From positions 1-62,231 of IMG/VR virus record IMGVR_UViG_3300010885_005470: a stretch of 62,231 bases of DNA. One strand, given 5' to 3'. How positions within the stretch are numbered: position 1 is the stretch's first letter; the number at the start of each line of letters is the position of its first letter. The notes beneath the pieces were generated by a model that worked only from the letters and a program-made list of their open reading frames with translations, did not search any database and was not told the DNA's origin. The DNA comes from a virus. The position numbers were made by a program, and so were the translations under genes. Below are positions 8,571 through 17,829 of this stretch, piece after piece.

Positions 8571-9833
8571 ATGGCTTTTGTTGATGTAGCTTTGGCTGTT
8601 GGTACAGCTATTGGGGCTGATGCACTAGGAGCAGGTGCTGCTACTATGATTGGTGGCGGTCTTATGGGCGCTGGTATCGGTGGTCTAGGCGCTGCGCTTA
8701 CTGGTGGTAATATTGGTCAAGGTATGCTTCTCGGTGGTGGCCTCGGTGCTGGTGGCGCTGGATTACTAGGCGCTGGTACAGCCGCTGCCCCTGCAGTAGC
8801 TGAAGCCCTTCCTGGTGTTGGTGTTGGTGGCGCTGCTCCTATTGCTGGTAGTGTTGCTACTTATGATGCTGGATTAGCTGGAACTGCGGCTACCCCTGCA
8901 GTTACTGTATTGCCTAACGTTTCCGAAGCTGCTTTTACTCCTGCACAATACGCAGACCAGTATGCAGCGCAAGATTTAGAAAACGGTATTAATGCTGGAA
9001 CTGGTACAGGTGTTACCTCTACTGCCGCTGGTGCAGGTGCTGGACTTTTTGACAGTATTCCTACTTGGGCTAAATACGGTGCTGGTGCTTTAGGTCTTGG
9101 TGCTTTAATGCAACACGATAATAAAAAATATGGCACCATTTCCAACCCTGCATCAAACCCACTACCTTATAAATCAAACTTTGGTACTTACCAACCTTTA
9201 GATACAACTGTTATGCGCCCTATGGGTCCTGCAGCTGGGTATACTGGCACTCCTTATGGTGCTCCTGGATATATAGGCAGTCGTGTTGGTTATGCTGCTG
9301 GTGGTATTACTAACTCAGATAATGGCGCTACTCCTCCAAACCCACCCCCCGGCGGTCCTGTAGAGCAGATGTCTAGGGACAACGCACTTGGGCAAAACCA
9401 AATGTTCCCACAGTCTAACCTACAAACCAATGCGTTTTCTAGCCCTACTAATACCCCTATGGGTAGCAATATGATTGCTGCGGCTGGAGATACAAATGTT
9501 GACCCATATACTGGCGCTGAGAAGTTTGCTGTAGGTGGTGAAGTAGGGCATACCCTAGGTGGCTACGCAGCTGGTGGTAATCCCCGTTTACTTAAAGGTC
9601 CAGGCGATGGCATGTCAGATAATATCCCAGCTACGATTGGTGGCAAACAACCTGCACGTTTGGCAGATGGCGAGTTTGTGGTGCCTGCTGATGTTGTTTC
9701 TCATTTGGGTAATGGTTCTACTGATGCAGGCGCTAAGCACCTTTACAATATGATGGATAAAGTTCGTAAAGCCCGTACAGGTAATAAGAAACAAGGCAAA
9801 CAAATTAAACCAGATAAGTTTTTACCTAAATGA
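8571..9833 (+). CDS. Gly/Ala-rich virion protein with AAGG motifs
   Basis: This 420-residue protein has about 120 N-terminal residues that are Gly/Ala-rich and hydrophobic, consistent with membrane insertion. The C-terminal third holds 'YAAGGIT', 'FAVGGEV', 'YAAGGNP' and the segment 'GKQPARLADGEFVVPADVV', a pattern I associate with structural proteins of aquatic phages. The ATG at 8571 is preferred over an upstream TTG because 'GGAAGGGAAATAAT' provides an SD at the right distance. It is probably an internal or ejected virion protein (inference). Confidence 0.65.
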   Translation: MAFVDVALAVGTAIGADALGAGAATMIGGGLMGAGIGGLGAALTGGNIGQGMLLGGGLGAGGAGLLGAGTAAAPAVAEALPGVGVGGAAPIAGSVATYDAGLAGTAATPAVTVLPNVSEAAFTPAQYADQYAAQDLENGINAGTGTGVTSTAAGAGAGLFDSIPTWAKYGAGALGLGALMQHDNKKYGTISNPASNPLPYKSNFGTYQPLDTTVMRPMGPAAGYTGTPYGAPGYIGSRVGYAAGGITNSDNGATPPNPPPGGPVEQMSRDNALGQNQMFPQSNLQTNAFSSPTNTPMGSNMIAAAGDTNVDPYTGAEKFAVGGEVGHTLGGYAAGGNPRLLKGPGDGMSDNIPATIGGKQPARLADGEFVVPADVVSHLGNGSTDAGAKHLYNMMDKVRKARTGNKKQGKQIKPDKFLPK

Positions 9834-10249
9834 GTTTAACTGTGCAGCAAATAGGACCTAAATGTATGCCTAGGGTATTTCCTCAGGTTAGAAATCTTAT
9901 TGCTAGTGGCCTAGAAGATACAGATGATTGCACTGCAGAAGATGCAAAAGAGTATTTAGAGCGAGGCGATTGGCAGTTATATGCAGCATTTAATACAAAT
10001 AATGAGATTAAAGGGGTCTATGTTACTACCATTAATTACTCACCTACTGGTAAAATTGCAGTAATTATATCCGCTGCGGGTAAAGGGTTGGCTAGTATGG
10101 ATGTATTTAACCAGCTATGCGATAAGGTTAAAGAATTAGGCGCTGTAAAGATTCGAGCATTAGCCAAGGAGTCTGCAGCCAGATTATATAAACGTGTTGG
10201 CTTTGTAGAAAAAGCTATATTAGTGGAGAAGAAATTATGGGTGGAGTAG
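9830..10249 (+). CDS. GNAT-like acetyltransferase-fold protein
   Basis: This 139-residue protein ends in 'ALAKESAARLYKRVGFVEKAIL', a typical last helix and strand of the GNAT fold, preceded by a 'GKGLASMDVFNQLCDKVKELG' region in the place of the acetyl-CoA loop and helix. The canonical Q/R-x-x-G-x-G/A motif is not clean. It overlaps the genes on both sides and lies among virion genes. The substrate is unknown. A second GNAT gene is at 51225-51713. Confidence 0.6.
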   Translation: MSLTVQQIGPKCMPRVFPQVRNLIASGLEDTDDCTAEDAKEYLERGDWQLYAAFNTNNEIKGVYVTTINYSPTGKIAVIISAAGKGLASMDVFNQLCDKVKELGAVKIRALAKESAARLYKRVGFVEKAILVEKKLWVE

Positions 10250-12696
10250 TCGATGCAATTTTTGGTGGTGGCGGTTCTAGCGGCGGTGGTAGCCAACCTG
10301 CTCCAACTTCTCAAAATCAAACAGTATCTAACATTGCGCCTTGGGCACAACCGGGGGTAGCTAACCTTATTAACGCTGCATCTGGTCAGATATTTACAGA
10401 CGCTAATCAAACCCAACTAAAAGGTTACACGCCTTTTAATGCCAATACTCCTGCAGGTCAAGAGTGGGTACAAGGTGCGGCGGGTAGTGTGGCTGGGTTC
10501 TCTCCACTTCAGCAACAAGCCCAACAAAATATTGCGAATATGCAAGTGCCAGGCCAATATGGTACAGCCATGAACGCTGCGCAGCAAGCAGGTCAAGGGT
10601 ATTTAGATACTACTGGACAAGCTGCTAACTATGGCGCAATGGGTTCAGGATATGGCTCATCTGCTGCGGGTCTTGCGCCTCAAGCACAATTATACGGACA
10701 AAATGCAGCTGGTATTGGTATTGCAGGTGGCTTAGGCTATGGAGCACAGGGCGCACAAGCAGGGCAAACTGGTGCTGGCTACGGCGCAATAGGCGCACAA
10801 CAAGGTGCAAGCTATGGGCAAAATGCTACTAACCCTAATGCGGTTCAAGCATATATGAACCCATACTTACAAGCTACTTTAAACCCAGCACTACAATTAC
10901 AAAACCAACAATTTGGTCAGCTTAATGCGCAAAACCAAGGACAGGCTACTCAGCAAGGCGCATTTGGTGGTGGTCGTCAAGCCGTTATGCAAGGGTTAAA
11001 CCAGCAAAATCAAATGCTTGCGCAGAACCAGCTCGTCGGTAATGCCTATAACCAAGCCTATAATACTGCTAATCAAAATATGCAACAAGCTGCGGCTCTG
11101 GGTATGCAGGGTGCTGGCTTAGGTATTCAAGGACAAAATGCGGCTATGCAAGGTGCTGGTATAGGCTTACAAGGTGTTAATGCCGCTATGCAAGGTCAAC
11201 AAACTGGGCTACAAGGGTTGCAACAAGCAGGTAGTCTATACGGTCAAGGTATGCAAGGCGCCCAAATTGGGTTGCAAGGCGTTGGTGCGCAACAGGCTGG
11301 ATATGGTGGTGCTGGTTCACAGGCTACTAATCTTGCTAATATTGCTGGCGCGCAAACTCAAACTGGGCTTAATATTAATGCTGCACAAAACCAAGCTGGT
11401 GCCCTGCAACAACAGAACCAACAGAACATTCTTAACCAAGCAATGGCTAATTACAATACTGCTCAGACTTATCCGATGACGCAGTTGGCACAGTTAGAGT
11501 CTTTGTATACAGGTGCTCCACAAAACATTACTTCTTCTACCTATTCCGCTGCGCCGTCTACTGTTTCTCAGCTAGCAAACTTAGGGGCTGGTGCTTATGC
11601 CGCTTCCAAATTAGCTGCTAAAGGCGGCTTAATGAAGACTAAAAAAATGGCAGCTGGTGGTATTGCTAGTTTTGATGTTGGAGGCGCTGTAGGGAAAGTT
11701 GATTACTCTCTTGAGAATATGGATGCTGAACAATTAGAAGATACAATTAGGACTAGTACTAGCCCGTATATTCGCCAAAAAGCTAAAGAACTTTTGCCTA
11801 TGGCTATGCAACGTAGTGCTGGTGTAACTGGTGCAGGTAGTGGCAAAGGTTTTGCAGCTGGTGGTGGCATCGTAGCTTTTGCTAATGGCGGTTCAGCTTT
11901 TACTGATGAAGAAATGTACGCTGGTTCAAATCGCCAAACCCCATTGCCTCCTATAGCAACACAATCCCCAGTAAGTGGCGGCCTTAAAAATGTAATGAGT
12001 TATTTAGACCAACTTAAGTCTATGGGCTATGGTACTTCTAGTGAAGAAGGAAAAGCACTTCGGGAAGAAATTAAACAAGAACGTGCTGAACTAAAAGCAG
12101 GTAAAGAAAAGAATTTTTATAGAGCCTTGTTACAGGGTGCTGGTGAAGGGTTACAAGTAACCTCCCCATTTGCAAATCCGGGTATTGGTAAGTTAATTAG
12201 TGGTACTTCACAAGCATATGCGGCTGGTGAAAAAGACTATGCTGACCAACTTGCTAAGCTACGTTCAGGCGAGCTTGACCTTTCTAAGATGGATGCCACC
12301 GATAGAAACAACTTGCTACACTATGCGATGACTGGCGCTACAAGCGAATCTAATACCGAAATGCGTACTAGAGAACTATTGGAAGCTGCTAAATTACGTG
12401 CATCTCAAGTTGGTGCTGCTAACGCCGATAGACAATTTAATGCTAAGGTAAGTGCGTACAACAACGCTTATGGTAAGCTACTACAAGCTAGAAAAGATGT
12501 GCTTGGTGTAAATCCATTAACAGCACAAGACTATGCAGATATTGAAAACCAAGCTGCCCACGCTGCAGAAAGATTTATCCAAGGCGCTAGCGCTAAAGGT
12601 AAAGACGATAAAGGTAGCAAAGGTCCTAAAGTAGGTGCTGAAAATGCCCCAAGTAATGTAGTAGACTTTAACGATTTTAACAAACCTAAAGGCTAA
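10237..12696 (+). CDS. Large Gln/Ala/Gly-rich internal virion protein
   Basis: In this 819-residue protein, residues about 60-450 are low-complexity Q/A/G-rich ('QGAGLGIQGQNAAMQGAG' type repeats), then a GG-motif region ('MAAGGIASFDVGG', 'FAAGGGIVAFANGG'), then a charged helical C-terminus. This composition fits podoviral ejection proteins that enter the cell with DNA (inference). SD GGAG lies 8 bases before the ATG; the start overlaps the GNAT-like gene by 13 bases. Confidence 0.65.
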   Translation: MGGVVDAIFGGGGSSGGGSQPAPTSQNQTVSNIAPWAQPGVANLINAASGQIFTDANQTQLKGYTPFNANTPAGQEWVQGAAGSVAGFSPLQQQAQQNIANMQVPGQYGTAMNAAQQAGQGYLDTTGQAANYGAMGSGYGSSAAGLAPQAQLYGQNAAGIGIAGGLGYGAQGAQAGQTGAGYGAIGAQQGASYGQNATNPNAVQAYMNPYLQATLNPALQLQNQQFGQLNAQNQGQATQQGAFGGGRQAVMQGLNQQNQMLAQNQLVGNAYNQAYNTANQNMQQAAALGMQGAGLGIQGQNAAMQGAGIGLQGVNAAMQGQQTGLQGLQQAGSLYGQGMQGAQIGLQGVGAQQAGYGGAGSQATNLANIAGAQTQTGLNINAAQNQAGALQQQNQQNILNQAMANYNTAQTYPMTQLAQLESLYTGAPQNITSSTYSAAPSTVSQLANLGAGAYAASKLAAKGGLMKTKKMAAGGIASFDVGGAVGKVDYSLENMDAEQLEDTIRTSTSPYIRQKAKELLPMAMQRSAGVTGAGSGKGFAAGGGIVAFANGGSAFTDEEMYAGSNRQTPLPPIATQSPVSGGLKNVMSYLDQLKSMGYGTSSEEGKALREEIKQERAELKAGKEKNFYRALLQGAGEGLQVTSPFANPGIGKLISGTSQAYAAGEKDYADQLAKLRSGELDLSKMDATDRNNLLHYAMTGATSESNTEMRTRELLEAAKLRASQVGAANADRQFNAKVSAYNNAYGKLLQARKDVLGVNPLTAQDYADIENQAAHAAERFIQGASAKGKDDKGSKGPKVGAENAPSNVVDFNDFNKPKG

Positions 12697-12698
12697 TT

Positions 12699-15600
12699 AT
12701 GCCAGTAGATGTTCGGATGCCTGATGGGACTATTGTAAAAAATGTTCCAGACGATATGCCACAAAGTGAGCTATTAGCTAAGTATAAATCTTACGCTACA
12801 CCTGAAACTGCACCTAAAGAAAAAGAAGCTACTATTCTTAGTCAGCTAAAAGGTGGGGCTAAGCAGTCTATTGAGGACTACAAAACATACCTCCAAACAA
12901 TTGGTGCGCCTACAGAAGAGATTAGCCGTCTAGCTGCTGAAGCTGCTGCTACTAAAGAAAAAATCGGTAAAGAAGTAGGCACTACTCGTGGACTTAAAGA
13001 AGTAAGTGAGGCTTACGACAAGAGTGGTATCTTAGGTGCTGCTAAAGAAGTTGCATCCCAAGCCCCAGGGTTTATTGCAGGTAGTCTACCGCAAGCCGCT
13101 GAGATGGCTGCTGGTGCGGGTGCTGGAGCCCTTGCGGGTTCTGTAGTTCCTGGCATAGGTACAGGTATTGGTGCTCTTGCTGGTAGCTTCATGGCTCTTT
13201 ACCCACAGTTCTTTAGCCAAAATATTGCTGAGCAATCTGCAGAAATGCAAAGAACTAATGTACCTAAAGAAATTGACACTACAAAAGCTGCTTTTGCTGG
13301 AGCAGGGCAAGCTGCACTTGAATCTGCTGGTAAAGGTTTTGCTATTGGTAAAAACTTACTTACTTCTATTCTAGGCAAAATTCCTACTGAAAAAGCAGCT
13401 AAAGCTCTTGCTACTAAAGAACTTGTTACCGCCGCAGAATCTACACTTAAGAACGTAGGTAAAGGCATAGCTCGTGGTTCTGTTGAAGAAGCGTTTGTTA
13501 ATCCAGCGCAAGATATTATGGAGCGCTGGCAAGCTGGAGAAGATTTATTCTCTAAAGAAGCTCTAAAGCAGTATGGCGAATCCATGTATCAAGGAGCTGT
13601 TGCTGGTGCTGCAATGGGCCCTGCCGCTGGCGTACTAGAAACTAAAGTTGCACGTAATGAATTAGCTAAGCAAGGTCTAGATATTACTGGCGCTCCAATA
13701 CCGCCCACAGAAGCTAAAACGGAAATTGATTCGGGAAATACAAAATTTATTACTAATGAGCAAGGTGCCTTAGTACCTAACCCGCTGTATAAAGAAACTG
13801 GCGTTCCACCTTCTACAGAAACAGAGTCTAAAGGAGTAGCCCCACTTACAGCTCCAATTGAAACAAGCCAGCAGCAAGGTTTATTTGCGCCTGAAGAACT
13901 ACCAGCAAGCACTGCTACGCTTTCGCCTGATGTTCGTGCTGGTCAAACTGAAGCTGGAACTTCTGTAGAAACTAATGCGCTGCAAGCACCTGAACGTGCC
14001 CAAGCTGAAATCGAGCGTAACATTTTTGCATTAGAACAACAAGAACAAACACCTGAAGTTAAAGCACAGATTGATACTTTAAAAGAACAGCTAACTAAAG
14101 GTCCTGGTGAGACGCTTGATATTCTAAAACAAGAGCATACAGTCCTTGCTAACAAGGGTCAAGCTATTCAAACAATCATCCAAGACCTAACCCAAAAGCG
14201 AGATGCTACTCCTAATATGGATGGCAAGCTAGCTCTTACGGAACAAATTAAACCACTACAAGCTCAGCTCGATACTATTATTAATCGCCAACAAGAGCTT
14301 TTACAAGAAGGTGCTAAAGTAGCTAAAGGTTTAGAAACCCCAGAAGTAATTAAAGAAGAAGCTGCGCCTTTAAATCTTCAAGGTAAAATTACTGAAGACG
14401 ACTTTAAAACAATGAAGATTAACAAGTCTAACGTAAAGTTACGTGAGGCTATTTTAGGTAAAGATTTATCTGACCCTGCACAACGCCAAGAAGTTATTGA
14501 TGTACTAAATGATTATGCTGGTGCTCCTAATCGCAGCGCAGCAATGTCTACTAGGATTGGCGATTTTATTAATAAGATTTCACAGGAGACAGCAAATGAT
14601 GAACGTACTGGAGTTGGAGCTGTCAACGGAGCAGCTGAGCGAGGCGTTCAATTGCCTAGCATTGGGTTACAAACCCCCCCAAGAACTACACCACCTGAAG
14701 CTACGGGAGTGGGAAGCCCTGTCGGAACTACTACACCAGCTGATGGAGGAACGGGAGTTAGTGGAGCAAATGGGAATGTTGCATTAGACCAAACCACAAC
14801 CCCTGCAACGGGCCAAACTAACGCCCAACTATTTAAAGCCGCTGGTGGTAAGAAAAAGCCTGCTGGGATTTTAACTAGGTTAGTAGCAGCTGCTTTTGGT
14901 AAGTTTAAAGAAACAGAAGATGCTTATGAGAAAAACCAATTACTCAGCACACAAGTATTTGGTAAGCTACAAAACTTGTTTTCTTTTGATGATGCCTTTA
15001 GTAATCGTATGCGTGCTGGATTTATGGAGCTTGCTAATAAAGGCGATATTACCCTTAAACAAGCAACTGATGCTTTACTAAGGTCTTCCTTAACACAAGC
15101 GCTTTTCCGTTCCGAACTAGCCCATAAGTTTATGTCTATGGGTAACTTGTCTTATGATGCCTTGACTAACCGCTGGACTGCGGTATCTGATGAAGTGAAC
15201 ATGGGTAAGTTTGAAGAACTAGCTAAGGCTTTTGCAGCTCGCACTGGTGTTGATATAGATACTGCCCTCGAGCATATGTCCAAAGCATACGAAGCTAACA
15301 GGGTTATGGAATTTTATAATAGTTTAGTTAAAGCCCGTACAGAGATTACCCGTGTTACTAAACAGATTAAAGCTTTATCTAGTAATAAGAAACGTACAAA
15401 AGCTGAAGACAAAGAACTTAATACTAAGCATGCCTATCTAAAAGAACAAAAGAAAATAGCTGATGACTTAGAGCATAAGACTATGCACATGACCCGCCAA
15501 GAAGCATTGGTAGGTATGAAGCTATACAACTCTAACCCTGAAATCCAAGCAGGTACTGCAGTTTTTAACACTATGCGAGAGCGTGCTATTGGCTGGCTAG

Positions 15601-17546
15601 TAAAGACGGGTGCTAAGACCCAAGAAGAAGCGGATAGATGGCTTAGCTCTATAGCGTATATACCATTCCAACGTGTAATGGAAGACAAAGAATTTTCAGG
15701 TTTAGCTGTGTCTACTAAAGGTATACGTGAAATTATGAAAGACCCCCGCATGAAAGGGTCTATGCTCGAGGTTGATAATACTGTAGGTAATATGTATCAG
15801 TGGATGCAGTGGGCTATTTCTCGTGCGATTAGCAATCAACAGTTAAATGTTATGCTGGATTCGTACAAAACTGTAGCTCCTGAAGAGGTACGTGAAGGTA
15901 AAGGTAAAGATGGGAATACGTTTACAGTATTCCAAAATGGGGTTAAGCGTGAATATAATGTGGCTAATCCTGCAGTTGCCCAAGCTTTTATTGGCGCACA
16001 ATCTATTATGTTTCCTAGTATTGGGGCATTACGTAGCTTTAAATCTGCGTTTACTCATGCGTTTACTCGTTTACCATTGTTCCCTACTGCGCAGCTAATA
16101 TTTAAAGATACATGGGAAGCTATGTTTACTTCGGGGCTTAAACATCCTTGGATGCTATTAAAGCAAATCCCCGCCGAGATTCTTAAAACTGCAAAAGGTA
16201 CTAGTGAAGCTCGTCAAGCTATGTTCGCCGCAGGTGTGTTATCTACGCACGATACTCCGTTTATGGGTGATGCCAACGATACCGCTACTAAGCTAAACCT
16301 AAAGAACCCAAGCGCCTACCGCAAAGTAATGCGTGGGCTAGATAAATGGGCCGCACTTAATGATAATATGCTACGTCAAGCAGTATACGCACAGACTAAA
16401 GCTGAAGGCGGTACACATGAACAAGCTATGGAAAAAGCTGTAGAAATATTTAACTTCCGCCGTCAAAGTGGAAACGTAGGTATGCAGATAGCTAGCCAGA
16501 TTGTTCCATTTATGAACGCCTTTGGTCAAATGCAACGTATTACAGTTAAGACACTTTCAGGTTCAGGTATCTCACCACAAACAAGAGCCGCTGGGTTATC
16601 CACATTAGCTACTACTACCGCAGTATTAGGTATGCTATCTTTTGCTTATGCTGCTAGCGTATCAGATGACGACGACTATAAGAAGATGAATCGTACCCAA
16701 CGTGATTCTTCGTTTGTTATTCCTGGCTCAGGGGGTTTACGTATTCCTGTGCGTATGGGCTTGCTTACTATGCCTAAGTTAGTTGGTGAGTATCTTTACC
16801 ATATGATTGCTGATAAAGGCTATACAGACCCGCAAATGTTTAAGAGTGCTATGAAACGCGCTATTGAACAGCAAATTACACCTCCAGTTACTTCTGCTGT
16901 ATCCCCAATAGTTGGGCTTATAGCTAATCACGACTTCTTTTATGACCGTGAAATTGTTAACGCCACACAACGTAAGCTAGCACCTGAAATGCAGTTTAAT
17001 AAAAATACAACAGAGCTTTCAAAAGTCATGGGTAAAACAACTGGTATATCCCCATTAAAACTAGACTACTTCTTTAAGTCTTACTTAGGGCAGTATGCGA
17101 CCCTTATTGCGCTATCAAACAATAGCTTAGCAGAAAGTCGTGGGGTATCCCGCCCAACTCCTGAACACCCAACTAAAGAGTTTTTATTGAACCTGCCAGG
17201 GGTTGGTAGCTTTGTAACTAAAGATGCTGCTACTGGTGCGCTATCTGATTTCTATGAAGCGGCTAGAGATGTAGACGTAATTATTGCTACTACCAGAGCT
17301 ATGGCTAAATCTAACCCTGCGGAAGCAAAAGCCTATTTAGAAAAAAATGGGGAAAAGACAATGAATGTTGCAGGTATTGAACGTGCATTAGGTGGGTTAA
17401 ATACACGAGAAAATATCATTCGTGAGATGCCTGATACTAGAATGTCTCCTGAAGAAAAAGCCGCAAGGATTAAAGAGATTGAACGGCAACGAGAGAGCTT
17501 ATCTAGCTCAATTATTAAGATAAGACAAAAACTCTACAATAAATAA
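12699..17546 (+). CDS. Giant (1615-residue) virion/ejection protein
   Basis: The N-terminus 'VRMPDGTIVKNVPDDMPQSE' is a short module common at the start of large phage internal proteins. Residues about 115-165 are hydrophobic Gly/Ala-rich ('AAGAGAGALAGSVVPGIG'), followed by coiled-coil helices and a C-terminal third with 'RNVGMQIASQIVPFMNA'-like and 'FVIPGSGGLRIPVRMG' segments. The latter resembles the large polyvalent protein-associated domain seen in injected phage proteins (LPD38-like; tentative). It is the last gene of this rightward arm and converges on the early region. Confidence 0.65.
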   Translation: MPVDVRMPDGTIVKNVPDDMPQSELLAKYKSYATPETAPKEKEATILSQLKGGAKQSIEDYKTYLQTIGAPTEEISRLAAEAAATKEKIGKEVGTTRGLKEVSEAYDKSGILGAAKEVASQAPGFIAGSLPQAAEMAAGAGAGALAGSVVPGIGTGIGALAGSFMALYPQFFSQNIAEQSAEMQRTNVPKEIDTTKAAFAGAGQAALESAGKGFAIGKNLLTSILGKIPTEKAAKALATKELVTAAESTLKNVGKGIARGSVEEAFVNPAQDIMERWQAGEDLFSKEALKQYGESMYQGAVAGAAMGPAAGVLETKVARNELAKQGLDITGAPIPPTEAKTEIDSGNTKFITNEQGALVPNPLYKETGVPPSTETESKGVAPLTAPIETSQQQGLFAPEELPASTATLSPDVRAGQTEAGTSVETNALQAPERAQAEIERNIFALEQQEQTPEVKAQIDTLKEQLTKGPGETLDILKQEHTVLANKGQAIQTIIQDLTQKRDATPNMDGKLALTEQIKPLQAQLDTIINRQQELLQEGAKVAKGLETPEVIKEEAAPLNLQGKITEDDFKTMKINKSNVKLREAILGKDLSDPAQRQEVIDVLNDYAGAPNRSAAMSTRIGDFINKISQETANDERTGVGAVNGAAERGVQLPSIGLQTPPRTTPPEATGVGSPVGTTTPADGGTGVSGANGNVALDQTTTPATGQTNAQLFKAAGGKKKPAGILTRLVAAAFGKFKETEDAYEKNQLLSTQVFGKLQNLFSFDDAFSNRMRAGFMELANKGDITLKQATDALLRSSLTQALFRSELAHKFMSMGNLSYDALTNRWTAVSDEVNMGKFEELAKAFAARTGVDIDTALEHMSKAYEANRVMEFYNSLVKARTEITRVTKQIKALSSNKKRTKAEDKELNTKHAYLKEQKKIADDLEHKTMHMTRQEALVGMKLYNSNPEIQAGTAVFNTMRERAIGWLVKTGAKTQEEADRWLSSIAYIPFQRVMEDKEFSGLAVSTKGIREIMKDPRMKGSMLEVDNTVGNMYQWMQWAISRAISNQQLNVMLDSYKTVAPEEVREGKGKDGNTFTVFQNGVKREYNVANPAVAQAFIGAQSIMFPSIGALRSFKSAFTHAFTRLPLFPTAQLIFKDTWEAMFTSGLKHPWMLLKQIPAEILKTAKGTSEARQAMFAAGVLSTHDTPFMGDANDTATKLNLKNPSAYRKVMRGLDKWAALNDNMLRQAVYAQTKAEGGTHEQAMEKAVEIFNFRRQSGNVGMQIASQIVPFMNAFGQMQRITVKTLSGSGISPQTRAAGLSTLATTTAVLGMLSFAYAASVSDDDDYKKMNRTQRDSSFVIPGSGGLRIPVRMGLLTMPKLVGEYLYHMIADKGYTDPQMFKSAMKRAIEQQITPPVTSAVSPIVGLIANHDFFYDREIVNATQRKLAPEMQFNKNTTELSKVMGKTTGISPLKLDYFFKSYLGQYATLIALSNNSLAESRGVSRPTPEHPTKEFLLNLPGVGSFVTKDAATGALSDFYEAARDVDVIIATTRAMAKSNPAEAKAYLEKNGEKTMNVAGIERALGGLNTRENIIREMPDTRMSPEEKAARIKEIERQRESLSSSIIKIRQKLYNK

Positions 17547-17572
17547 AAAAGACCCCGCTGTTTAGGCGGGGT
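17545..17572 (-). terminator. Rho-independent terminator of the leftward early transcript
   Basis: A perfect 7-bp stem (17552-17558 with 17566-17572) and 7-base loop are followed, on the minus strand, by six T from 17550 to 17545. There is no U-tract on the plus side, so it mainly ends leftward transcription, just past the last early gene. Confidence 0.85.
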
Positions 17573-17628
17573 TCAATCACAAGAGGAGTAAACGAGGAAA
17601 CATTTACATTTCCGAATATACACAAGTA

Positions 17629-17829
17629 TTATCGTTTACGCCAGAACCTTATACCAATTTTTTCGTTTTCAATTACCTCTTTATATACAAGCCTTATACG
17701 ACGTTTTTTAGCTTCGTTTAAAATTTCTTCTATAAGAGGCTCAGTATCTAATGCAGGTATAAAAAAAGAGGAGCCCAGCACCATTGCGTGCCATTCAATA
17801 ATGACTGGGACCCCTTCGTTAAAAATCAT
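17629..17829 (-). CDS. Hypothetical 66-residue protein
   Basis: This is the last gene of the leftward region, with an ATGA overlap to the primase-helicase before it. The C-terminus is basic ('EAKKRRIRLVYKEVIENEKIG...FWRKR') and the middle is hydrophobic. Coupling to the primase-helicase gene suggests a replication-linked role, but the family is not recognised. Confidence 0.55.
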   Translation of the reverse strand: MIFNEGVPVIIEWHAMVLGSSFFIPALDTEPLIEEILNEAKKRRIRLVYKEVIENEKIGIRFWRKR

